From: Darksidea phi
Taxonomy: Eukaryota > Ascomycota > Dothideomycetes > Pleosporales > Lentitheciaceae
NCBI GenBank assembly: GCA_030770425.1
Contig: JASJFT010000033.1
Span: 247,729-311,728 of the forward strand
Length of the DNA stretch: 64,000 bases
Direction of reading: 5' to 3'
Shown: in pieces, positions 46,060 to 56,965 of the stretch
Layout: the number at the start of each line of letters is the position of its first letter
How positions within the stretch are numbered: the first letter of the stretch is position 1
The notes under the pieces: generated by a model
What the model was told of the DNA's origin: nothing
What the model saw: only the letters and a program-made list of their open reading frames with translations
The model's database searches: none
Position numbers and translations under genes: made by a program

Positions 46060-47049
46060 ATCTTATGGTCGAGCTTGAGATCTTTCCCAAGATAGCAGCA
46101 AAGAGCTTCGAGACCTTCCCCCATGGCGTCTTGGAGCAAGAGCCAGCCGGGTGATTCTGGAACTCATTGTAGGAAGAAAGCCATGGTAAGGCAAGGGAAG
46201 TGCTGCGACTATTAGCAAACATTTTCGGGACTGCTTTCTTGAGTTATCTTACCTGGAGCACAATGGGCACTCATCATTGAACGGAATTAGTTGAAAATGA
46301 GGTATCCCATGTAAACCACGACCATATCATCTAGAAGATGACGTTGTGCAAATGTCGTGGTCTCCAAACGGACTCGACCCGGTAGACACCGACTGTGCCG
46401 GATACGATACCCACAGTATATTAGCACATGCTGATAGCTTCTGTATATAAGTCACTCCACGTTACCAACACCGTTCACCACGCGGCCAAAAATAATCATC
46501 CCGAGGTTGATGGAAGAAAACTGGAGGACAGCGCCGATGGCACTGATGAATGCACCCCACCTTAGCGTGTTCTTCCGTCCCAGGCGGTTACCTAGAAGAG
46601 CAGCGAGCAAATGTCCGACCAAGTTTCCTAATGTCCGGGTCTCTTGTCTCTGGGAATACCTCTAGGAAGTCCTCACTGATAAGGATACCGCTAGTAATTC
46701 CTTGTTCATATCCATACCAAGCCTAGAGTATATAGCAATAAATGCTGTATGGGCAAATTAGGGGTGAAACGCTCACCTGGCAAGCGGAGTTCGCGGCCAT
46801 CAGGGCAACCTCCAGTGCATAACCTTCAAGACTTCCCCATGTTCCGAGCATGGTTGCGCTTGTCGAAGATTTTCTTTCCCGAGATAGATATGAGGAGGAT
46901 GGCCCGTTGACCGCGGCGGCATTTCCGTCGCGCATGAACTCCTGGAAAACAAAAGGCGATCGTCGAGGGAGCTGGTTCGACGACGCCAAGGCATGCACGT
47001 AACTGACTATACTGTTTTGAAGAGGTGGAGATGGGGTTAATCCAGGCAT
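46060..47049 (-). pseudogene. Dead MFS sugar transporter
   Basis: Scattered segments on the minus strand read as a fungal sugar porter: VALMAANSACQ joined across an intron to AWYGYEQGITSGILISEDFL and EVFPETRDPDI. After a frame change comes GNLVGHLLAALLGNRLGRKN, then TLRWGAFISAIGAVLQFSS and IIFGRVVNGVGN. Much further down there is SPGWLLLQDAMGEGLEALCC, matching the conserved ESPRWLL region. The helix normally between DPDI and GNLVG is missing, frames change at least twice and stops intervene, so no functional transporter is made. It starts 357 bp from, and diverges from, the Zn2Cys6 regulator, a common pairing of transporter and pathway regulator. Confidence 0.7.
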
Positions 47050-47406
47050 TCTGGGGCCCCAGCTTTTTTCTGGGTCAAAGTTGAGTCGGGGTTGGCGTCA
47101 GATGCAGGTTATCTGGTGGCGGAAATAATTTCGGTGGGTTGCTAATACGCATGTGGTGCTTATCGGAGTCGCGCGAAACGGTTAGAGGTCGAATCAGAAG
47201 GTATCGTAGGCTGGGGCGAGTCGGGCCGACGCTCGGTAAGACATGGCGCGACGGATCTCCACTCTAACTATCCCACGACCCCAAGGATAAGCGCGCCCAC
47301 CCCAACTTCGTAGGCATGGTCCCCAAAGACCGAAGCCCAGGGCTGAAACTAGAGCTTGAGGAGTTCGGGCCGTGTTGGTAATTCCTTGATTGAATGCGTA
47401 TTCAGC

Positions 47407-49744
47407 ATGGAGAATCTTTCGGAGGGGCGGCGGCTAAGCAAGACGGTGTAAGTATACGTGGAAATTGGAAGCGAACTGTCAGGTAACAGAATAGATGCTT
47501 CTTGTGTCGTCAGCGGAAGATTCGTTGCAACCGGAAGCTTCCGAAATGCGAGAGTTGCTTCAGAGCTGGGGTTGAGTGCCAGTACAGTAGGTCTAGCGCC
47601 GTGACATCATCGACACATGCCTGATAATATCCTTCAAATGTAGTCATCGTCAAGAATAAGCCTGGGTTGAGGGCTGGCTATGTCTCTGAGCTGGAAGAGA
47701 GGCTGGGTATGTATACTGCTGTGTTTGAAGCGTTTGTGCTGATACATGCTCTAGCGAAGCTTGAGAGGGAAGTACAAGAGCTCAAAGACCAAGGAACTGG
47801 TAGGCAGACGGTCTCGATCCTCACTCCCCGAACTGACAGGTGGAGGGGGAGGTCGTCCCCTTCTAGACATCGACGGCGTAGCCAACTCCAGCTCATCTTC
47901 TGGTCACTCACTACCCGATGCGCCGGCGAGCATAGCGCATATAAGTACCCGGAGCGCGACATGCTCGCCGTCCGATTTCGACCCACTAGCCCCTAATATC
48001 CTCGAAGAGCTCTGTACAGCGTGGTTTGAAAAAGTCCGATTACCTCTTCCGGAGTCCGACCACGAACTGGCTGACATGTCGAGCAGTATCATGCTTGGTT
48101 TCCAATCCTCCACCAACCATCTCTTTTCGAGGTCCTACATTCTTCACCAATTATTTCGAGCACCGTTCACTACATTGTTTTCAAGGCCATCGTAGCTGTC
48201 ACCATAGCCCACTCTAACCACTCAGATTCTTTGACCAGCGACCAGAGACGCACACTACCGGAAGAGTTACGCAGTCAGGTTGTCATCGAGGCGATCAGCC
48301 AGCTGTCTCTCCAATCGCTCCAGGCTGTCCTCATTCTCACCATTCGCGACTATGGATGTGGGCGGCTCAGCGAGTTCTGGAATCTGATAGCCCTAGCAAA
48401 GCGGTAAGTTGTTAGCCTAGCCACCAGTTCTGACAAGGGCTAATCATATTCTAGGATGGGCACACAACTCGGCCTAAGAGATTTGGTTGCTAACCAGTGT
48501 GACAACTTCAATCAAGTCTCGACTATTCCACCTCGCATGCTGCCACTGCCAGTCTCATTAGTCAACAGGGAAGAGAAGATCCGAGCATATTGGATGACCG
48601 AAGGTGAGCTCGCTACCTCCTTTTAGCATCAGGTGCTGACCATGGCTTCTAGTGCTTGATGGCTCATCGACAATCGGGGCTGCCTGGAATCTGAACATTT
48701 CTAAACCGGAGGTGGCCGGATTGCTCCCATGTAGCGACACGGTTTGGTCTTTCCCAGAGGCGATCATCAGCGCCTGGTCTTTCGGTGACCGCGAAGTGTC
48801 GTCTGCATATTCTCTATATGTTATACTTGTGACAAACGAGCTGTTCCACGTCCATCGGTTCTTACAGGAATCTTTTGATACACAATCAGCCACCGAGCGG
48901 GTCCGGCGGCAGAACGAATGCAGATCCGTGGATGAGGTGCTCATAGCTTGGCGGGCTAGATTTGCCACGGCACAGATAAGAATCAATGCCGAGAATGGTG
49001 GGACTTTCGACCCGAACGTTGTACTAACCCATTGCGCGCTGGATCTGTGAGTTGGCCGTCCACATCCTGTGAAGGTCGCTGACATTGAAACAGTGCAACA
49101 ATCTCTCTATACCAGGGACTGGCTCTTCCTCCTGCCGGCCTGGAAGAGGCGCAAGGGCCATGGCACTACGCCATACAGCGCTGCCTAGATGCTTGCGACA
49201 GCATCACAAACGTGTTGCGAGCTGTGCTTGATACACACCTAGAGAACATCAGCCCACTGATCATCTCTTGCATCTTCGTCGCTGCACGATTCTTCCTTGG
49301 TAAGCTTATCACGGTGGCACCGGACTCATGGCTAACGACTACCCAGTCCATGCCAAACTACTCAACCTCGAGATACCGCGCAATTTCGACCTACTCGTTT
49401 ACAGCCTGAAAACGTGCGGCCTGCGGTGGTCCTACGCCCTACGACTCGAAAAGGTGACTCGCACCGCGGCGGCAGACCATAAAATGCCCACCACTATGTC
49501 GTCTCTCCCTGTGCAGTTCTATGATCTGCAGTACTCGTATCTGGACATTGACGAAGCGCTGCGCGTCTGGGCAGAGGGCCTCGAGCCGTGGATGCATCTT
49601 GCCGGGCTTGAACATCCAGCGTTGGACGCCAATGCGATCTTGATACCGAACGTCAACTTGACGGGCATGACAGGAGCGGATGATGGTGCGAACTTTATGC
49701 CTGTCACTGCTCAGCTGGACACTGCTCAGTCGGCGCAAGTCTGA
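47407..49744 (+). CDS. Zn2Cys6 fungal transcription factor, ten exons
   Basis: Ten exons splice in phase: 47407-47447, 47495-47600, 47655-47706, 47755-47799, 47840-48033, 48087-48403, 48455-48603, 48653-49046, 49094-49299 and 49347-49744, giving 633 residues. The binuclear zinc cluster CFLCRQRKIRCNRKLPKC with ESCFRAGVEC supplies all six Cys. A linker and dimerisation helix follow (NKPGLRAGYVSELEERL, AKLEREVQELKD). The regulatory domain starts with WFEKYHAWFPILHQPSLFEV and contains FKAIVAVTIAHSNH and SQLSLQSLQAVLILTIRDYG. It binds DNA as a dimer, typically at CGG triplets. Targets are unknown; the divergent dead sugar transporter and the GH92 gene downstream are candidates by position only. 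The many small 5' exons make this gene nearly invisible without splicing. Confidence 0.9.
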
Positions 49745-50474
49745 AAGCTTGAGCACAAGACTATTGATAAGAGGAAGATATTTCGAAGATCGGATGCCAT
49801 ACCGGTAGTGGTCACGCAGCCCATGCAGTGCTTCACGCGACAACAAGCAAAAGATGACCAGCGGTGGAGTCCGCAACCTGCATACGCAACTTCCTATTTG
49901 GGATAGAGTACCCCTGAATTGTGCACGGGCCCACCCCGCATCCACAGCCTTCGATGACCCATCCACAAAGCTTGCTTCCACCTCTTCTCAACGGTTGTGT
50001 TCCAGATACATGGTGGCACCGTTATTGAGATATTGAAAGACGTATGTGGACATATCCGCTCAAAATTCAGCTCACATGTCCCGTCGACACTCACGCTATC
50101 CGGTCATTCATGAAACGGACCGAGGGTCTGGAAATGAAAGCCTCACTGCATGCAGACATACGGTTGTCATCAACAAACAACCGCGATAGTACCGTAAGGT
50201 GTAGCGCCGTTGGGGGAAGGTGGGCCAGCGAAGTACCATGCTAACTCGTTCGAGCTATTAATTTGATTGGCTTTACCAAGATTGCGCGTCGCTCCCTAAA
50301 CCCATCAGAACTTTACCATGCTCGCCCTGGAGATTAACACCTTCCCCATGCCCCGTTCAACGACATGGAGTTACAGGGTGCCACCTGTACCTGCGTCTTG
50401 TACAGGTTCAAATAGCGGATGTCCCTGCTGCGACTGCGTCCTCACGCTTGTTCGTTTCTTTTGCAGTCGGCAAG
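49745..50474. other. Intergenic, nothing supported
   Basis: 3' flank of the regulator and promoter of the GH92 gene. Confidence 0.4.
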
Positions 50475-53220
50475 ATGGCCAGTCGCAACCTCTTCTTCTA
50501 CATCTTCTCGTCATTCTTTCTTGCCACTACCTTTTCGCAGAACACTACCGACAATCTCAAATATGTGGACCAACTAATTGGAAGCGCTAATGGAGGTTGG
50601 TCGCTGGCTCAACATGATTTGTGACGCGAATACTAAGCTTATAGGCAATGTCTTCCCAGGCGCAACCCTTCCCTACGGCATGGCCAAAGCCGTCGCCGAC
50701 GTCGACTCTGGAAGCAACCAGGGCGGCTTCACGACCGAAAACGGCAATGTATCAGGCTTCGGCACGATGCACGACAGCGGCACAGGTGGTAGTCCATCAT
50801 TGGGAAACTTTGCCTTCTTTCCTTACGCCTCATGCCCGGGCGACGATGTGAATCTCTGCAAATTTCCTAAGAAAGAGCGCAAGGTGAAGTATAAGCCAGA
50901 GTCTGTCAAGGCTAGTCCAGGATATTTTGGAATTGAGTTGAGTAGTGGGGTCAAAGCGGACATGACGACTGCACAGCATACTTCGCTGTTTCGATTCACC
51001 TTTCCCTCGGCCTCCCGCAACGGTACAGGCAGTAGTCCCCTGATCCTATTGGATCTTACAGACTTGGCCGACTCGCGTCAAGACAACGCTACCATCACTG
51101 TGGACGATGAGACGGGACGTATGACAGGCAGTGCACGCTTCCTTCCTAGCTTCGGCTCCGGTACCTGGGTGGGATACTTTTGCGCGGACTTCACAGGGGC
51201 GTCTATACGCGATAATGGTATCTTTGTTAACTCCCGAGCCAGCAATGGGACGAAGGAAATCAAAATCAATCGGTCAATAAATGGGTTTCCGCTTCCAGGA
51301 GGTGGCTTCATTCGCTTTACGTCGACCCCTGCCGGCGGTGTACTCGCACGTATAGCAGTCAGTCTAATAAGCAGCGAACAAGCTTGCCAGAATGCAGAGG
51401 CGGAGATCCCAAATTTCGATTTCGAAGGAACGCATAAGGCAGCTGAAGATGCATGGAGAGAAAAGCTCTCCCCAATCAGTGTATCTGCAACCGGCATCGA
51501 TCCCTCCCTCCTCACAAATTTCTTCTCGGGCATATACCGCACAATGGTAAATCCACAAAATTACACCGGCGAGAACCCCAAATGGCAGACTTCCGCTTCG
51601 GAGCAATATTTCGACTCTTTCTACTGCCTCTGGGATAGTTTTCGTTCGCAGCTCCCATTCCTTACTATCCTCGATCCGCTCGCTTTGACACATATGGTCA
51701 AGTCCTTGATATCGACCTACGAGCATGAGGGCTGGTTACCAGATTGTCGAATGACGCTTTGCAAAGGTTATACCCAAGGCGGTTCGAACGCCGACGTCGT
51801 CCTTGCCGACGCTTATATCAAAGGCCTCGGTGCTAATGGCGAAATCGACTGGGCCAAGGGTTACTCAGCCGTAGTCAAAGACGCAGAAATCGAACCCTTC
51901 TCCTGGTCCAACGAAGGCCGCGGTGGTCTCGATAGCTGGAAAGCCCTCGGCTACATACCCACGCAAGACTTCGATTACAAGGGTTTTGGCACTATGACAC
52001 GTAGTGTATCCCGCACGCTTGAATATGCGTACAACGATTTCTGCATCGCGAGAATGGCCGAGAGCCTTGCAGACGAGGAGGATGTAGAGAAGTACAAAGA
52101 ACGAAGTGGGAATTGGAAAAATCTCTATAACAGCGCACAGAAGAGTTTTCTTTTTAATGGCCAGGATACGGGGTTCACAGGGTTCTTCCAAGGAAAGTAC
52201 TTGAATGGCACATGGCATAATCAGGACCCTCTATGGTGCTCAACGATTGATACGAACCCGTCGAGAGTTTGCTCATTGCAAAATACTGGGCAAGAGACTT
52301 TTGAGAGTAGTTTGTGGGAGTATGGGTTGTAAGTCTACTCACCACTTAGCTTAGCCTTGCAGCACACTGAAAATGCGTACAGTTATGTTCCCGGCGATCA
52401 AGCTGGTCTCATCGCCACTTATGGCGGTCCCGAAGCCTTTGTCAAACGTCTCGACTACCTACACGATCGAAACATCACATACATAGGCAACGAGGTACGC
52501 CTACCCATAAGTCTCCATCTCCTTCAGAAGCACCCGCTGACAAACACTGACACAGCCTTCTTTCTTAACAGTCTTCCAATACCATTATGCCGGTCGCCCC
52601 GCCTTGAGCGCCCTCCGATCTCATTTCTATATCCCGCGGTACTTCAACCCCACAAATGCCGGATTACCCGGCAATGACGATTCAGGCGCTATGGGAAGTT
52701 TTGTTGCGATGTCAATGTACGCTTCCGTTCTGTCTCATTTTCCCCTTTCTTCCTGCCATCCCCTTGCCTACCTCCATACTAATGCGTTCTGCGCTGTACT
52801 AGGATGGGTCTCTTCCCGAATCCCGGTCAAAACGTCTACCTAATCACACCTCCCTATTTTGAAAGCGTCAGTGTCAAGTCACCGATCAGTGGAAAGACCG
52901 CTGTAATCCGCAGTGTGAACTTCGACCCCACATACGCCGCTATATACATCCAATCCGCCACGCTCAATGGCGAGCCCTACACCAAGAACTGGATCGATCA
53001 TAGTTTCTTCACAGAAGGGAAGGAATTGGTACTTACGCTGGGACGGAATGAGAGTAGCTGGGGGACACGGGTAGAAGATCTACCACCGAGTTTGAGCGAG
53101 TACGTGGGTTTCGGAAATGGGACTGTTAATGCGACGGGGAGGTGGGAGAGAAGATGGACTGGTGATGGGCGAGCCAGAATTGGAAGCATTAATAGCGAAA
53201 GCCTTGGGAATTTTCTATAG
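50475..53220 (+). CDS. Secreted alpha-1,2-mannosidase, glycoside hydrolase family 92
   Basis: Exons 50475-50595, 50645-52328, 52383-52494, 52556-52716 and 52803-53220 join in phase to 831 residues, the normal GH92 size. The start MASRNLFFYIFSSFFLATTF is a signal peptide. GH92 landmarks in order: SANGGNVFPGATLPYGMAKA, VSGFGTMHDSGTGGSPSLGN, YFDSFYCLWDSFRSQLPFLT, GGSNADVVLADAYIKGLG, DFDYKGFGTMTRSVSRTLEY, EYGFYVPGDQAGL, FLTVFQYHYAGRPALS and GNDDSGAMGSFVAM. These are calcium-dependent inverting exo-mannosidases that trim alpha-mannosyl residues from N-glycans or yeast mannan outside the cell. The ATG just before the signal peptide is chosen over upstream frames. No odd features. Confidence 0.94.
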
Positions 53221-53689
53221 GTGTGTGTGTATACAGGCTCGGGAGTCATTCTTTCTATCTACTATGCATTATTATTTCTAAAATCCTAGGAAGACGCATG
53301 CTGCACAGAACTTTGCCTTGTACTCGGATTGTCCATTAGCCAATGCCGATGCAGGAACGCTTATTTTTCACTCAATTGCTGTTGGTACAAGAACAGATCC
53401 AGCATGCAAACAAATGAGACTGTGATACCAGAAGGGGAAGAGACTTAGCCGGCACTTGATAGCGACGAGTCTCAAAGGAGCATGGGTACGCGCTGAGCAG
53501 GCGACTTAAGTGGCCTGTAGTTTCATAGGGCCGTACAGCCATAAAGCCAAACCCATCAGGATCCCTATCCCAAAGTCTCACTTCTTCAGCTCCGCAATTA
53601 CGTCACATTTAGCACGCATTCACACTCATCTCAAACAAGCAGCACCACTTACAGCCAATCTTCCTCTCCCCAAAATCCCACCTGCTATA
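53221..53689. other. Intergenic, nothing supported
   Basis: 3' flanks of the GH92 gene and of the convergent aspartic-protease remnant. Confidence 0.4.
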
Positions 53690-54582
53690 CTATCGCTTTA
53701 GAAAGCCCGCCCCCAAAACCAGCGTCTGGGGCATTTCTTCCTCGTTCGCATCCAACACCATAATCCCATCCATCAACTGTAAGGTTCTCGTCTCTAATCT
53801 CGAACGTAAGTCGAACGTAAGCTCGGGTAGAAACGGCCGCTGATGGCATGGCACCTGCCAGCCAAATCTTTTGTAACGCGAGCCGCCAGTTACGGCTTTG
53901 AAATCGAGCACAAATGCTCTGGGCAGAACGAAGATGAGCGTTGATGAGAGGATGGCGGTGTAGTTGCGCGTAGGGTTGTACAGGGGCTGGTTGACGTCGA
54001 GAGCAAGCGACTTAATGGGAACAGCCCAGCTTCCGCGCCAACTAGGCGGGAGAAGATGATTGGATAGTAGTGATACGTTGCGGAAGGCACTAGTGTATAA
54101 GTCTGAGTTGCTGCCGCCGAAGGTCAGCTCGCCTTGTTCTGCGAGCTTGTGCGGTAACTTCAGGGAGAACACATTCTCTGTAAGAGCGTTGCGGGACTGA
54201 AGAAGCGACAGATAGTTCTGATACCCTTGTTTGTCCTGGCCAGAGTCCTAGAGCGGCGCGAGACCTAGCATGCTGTCGAATCCCTCTAATGGCCCTCCAA
54301 ACACCCTAGATATCACCATGGTATATTCCTCAAAGGTTTGGCCCTCGACTTGAATCCCGAACATTTGGACAACGTCTTTCGAAAGGAAGCCCATATAGTC
54401 GACGAACCAATGCCGGCCCGTGGTTGGAGAGCCGTCCGGGATGTACGTAGTAGATTCCGTGGAGTTGTATGTTGTTTGCCGTCACATTTTTTCACGCATT
54501 TGACTGAAGGAAAAAAGAAGTCATTCGAGGACAGATCAAGTGAAACATTAAACTTTTGGGGAGGAGTACCGTTGGGAATGTC
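53690..54582 (-). pseudogene. Aspartic-protease (A1) relative, catalytic motifs lost, frame broken
   Basis: The frame reads as a pepsin-fold protein: NGTPPQKFNVSLDLSSNDFF and SVKCVKKCDG near the start, STESTTYIPDGSP, VDYMGFLSKDVVQMFGIQVE, FEGFDSMLGLAPL-like text (here PLEGFDSMLGLAPL), ENVFSLKLP, GELTFGGSNSDLYTSAF, and a C-terminal TLVLGAGFLKR. The first catalytic Asp-Thr-Gly is DLS and the second is replaced (AILSSTLIFVLP), so even an intact protein would not cleave peptides. A TAG lies in frame at 54248-54250 and a one-base frame change occurs near 54470. Upstream of 54582 I cannot follow the N-terminus. Most likely a pseudogene of an A1-like protein. Confidence 0.65.
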
Positions 54583-55251
54583 GATATGTTATCAACAAAG
54601 CCCAACTTAGACAAGCTCTAGTGGCTTGTAGAAAGTGGTACGGTATGTTTCTGTGAATGTGCAACATGTTCGCCCTGTTCCATGATTGGAACCTCCAAGT
54701 ACGACGAGTGCGAAGTTGGAATGGGAGTCGCCAGGCCAGCGAGCCCAAGTTGAAAGTTTCATGCTATAATTTGTGTGTTGTAATGTTGGGCATCCATGTA
54801 CAGCCCCGGGCGTAAGGACCAACGAAACACGAATGCTGGAAGGATCAGATCAAATCTTACGGGGCTGATACTGACGAGTAGAGGGCTCCGAGCAAAATTA
54901 TGGATGGAGATAGTAACATCGCCGAAGCTCACGAGTTCATGAAACCGTAAATAGCTAGGTGCGGTGAGGGGGAGAGGGGGGTCTACGGCGACGAAACACG
55001 CCCATTTTCACACTTGAGTATGCGATCACCCGCATGCCGCGTAAAGTGGCGCGTACCGGAGATGGAGTGCTTTTGTGCCGTGGAGTTGAAGAAAGCTTCG
55101 ACGGCAACTCGCCGAATGGGCCGTTCGAACCGAGCCCACTCCAAACAACCTTCATCTGGAGCAGCTCCATACCCCTCCACCCCACTTTCCTCCTTCCGAT
55201 TCTCAATCCAAACGACCCGAGCTTTCAGCTTCACGAAGCCTGATATTCAAG
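54583..55251. other. Intergenic, promoter side of the dienelactone hydrolase gene
   Basis: May hold the lost N-terminus of the aspartic-protease remnant; otherwise no gene seen. Confidence 0.35.
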
Positions 55252-56564
55252 ATGCTCATTCAAGAGTCGTACAAAGATGTGCCCACTCAAGCGGGCGGTG
55301 ATATGCGTAATGGAGTCTAACCGATGGACCTTGTGAGCAGAACGAAGTGCTGATATGCGATACAGGGATCTTCATCTTCCATCCGACCATTCCGAACTAC
55401 CCCAAAGCTAAATTCCCAGGCGTCGTTGTATTTAGTGAGATATACCAAGGTAGGTGGCTTTCGAAACAAGCCTCATGGCTACATACCTCCAGTTCAAAAT
55501 CTCTCAATGTTTTCCCTAATTTGTTACAATCTTACGCGACTGTTCTTCTTTTCCATCCTCCTACTATATAACTATATACGCTTTTTGCTTCTTCGGGATC
55601 TCACTACGAGTGTGCTTCCTCGTCTGCTTGCCTTCCACTTGATCCATTTTCTAATGATCCTTCAGTAACCGGCCCCGTATCCCGCTTCGCGCGCCAAATC
55701 GCCTCGCAAGGTTATATCGTCGCCGCCCCCTCCTCATACCACGAATTTACCGGTCCTGAAGCTCTCGCATACGACGGCCCTGGAACCGACAAAGGCAATG
55801 AATGGAAGGTACGCACCCCTTTCGCCTCACCCTTCGTCCCAGCTTTACAACCCCATGCTAAATTACACCTCAAGATCACAAAAACGGTAGCTGCCTACGA
55901 CGAAGACGCCACCCTTTCCGTCTCACACCTTCTCTCCATGCCAACATGCACGGGAAAGATTGGCGCAACAGGTACATAAACCCCCTCCTCATCCTCTCCC
56001 ACCTCGTCTCTACTAACCGCCATTACCAGGGATGTGTCTAGGCGGCCACCTTGCCTACCGCTGCGCCCTCGACCCTCGCGTCAGCGCCGCAATCTGCTAC
56101 TTCGCAACCGACATACACAGCCATTCACTCGGCCTGCACAAGTCCGACGATTCGCTCGCGCGCGCAAAAGACATTCGCGGTGAACTCGTCATGATCTTCG
56201 GCAAAATGGATAACCACGTCCCGCCCGAGGGCCGCGATTTGATTCGTAAGACGCTGCATGAGGCCGGTGTGATGTTTAGCTTTTATGAGCCTGCTTGGGC
56301 GCAACGTAGGTTTTTTTTTTAAGTTAAGAGGGAGGTGGTTAGTGTTGGAGGAGGGGTTACAGCTGAGTCTATGAGTAGGATTAGATGCATAACTAACGGA
56401 GTCGAATAGATGCCTTCATCCGCGATGAACTGAGTAAAGGCCGCTACGACGCCGCACTGTCCGGCATCTGCTTTGAGATGCTCAAGGAACTCTTCACCCG
56501 CACACTTCGGTCAGATCTAGGTCCCCGGAGCGGTGAGGACATCGAGGTAGAAGATGTATGCTAA
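55252..56564 (+). CDS. Dienelactone hydrolase-family protein
   Basis: The six exons (55252-55306, 55366-55449, 55666-55808, 55875-55971, 56030-56305, 56410-56564) splice in phase to 269 residues, typical for the family. The start MLIQESYKDVPTQAGGDM leads into FIFHPTIPNYPKAKFPGVVV and VFSEIYQVTGPVSRFARQIA. The nucleophile elbow is IGATGMCLGGHLAY with Cys, as in dienelactone hydrolases. The acid/base pair is probably Asp in GKMDNHVPPEGR and His in EPAWAQHAFIRDE, the latter split by the last intron. The family hydrolyses cyclic esters in aromatic degradation, but many fungal members have unknown substrates. It is a cytosolic protein with no signal peptide. A 216-nt intron follows exon 2, the others are 48-104 nt. 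Confidence 0.92.
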
Positions 56565-56965
56565 GGAAGCGAACGTTGGGGACGAAAGTGTGCGGAGCAA
56601 GGGCAAGTATACAAGAAATTTAAAGTCCATCAAATGGCATAGTCAGATAGACATTTGAATGCAGATACTCGATAACAGCAAGTATGGATGGCGGGACTTA
56701 AAAAGGGCCACTATCGTCATTATCCTTCACCATATACTAACTGACCCCTACAAGGGTATCTTTCCTCCGTATATCTAGCCAGCCTCTCCGCATCCAAGCC
56801 CATATAACGCGTGCGCGTACTCGTGGCTGATTCGAATGCAGCAAATCCTTATGCGCTCATGCTAACCGCAAATGCCCCAAGAACTTTTATATTGCTCACC
56901 CCCCTGTTGGTCTAGCGGCGTGGTGAACCGTGACACAGAAGCGCGACAGTGTTCTGGATTCCTCT
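56565..56965. other. Short intergenic gap between convergent genes
   Basis: 3' flanks of the dienelactone hydrolase and deubiquitinase genes; nothing else seen. Confidence 0.5.
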
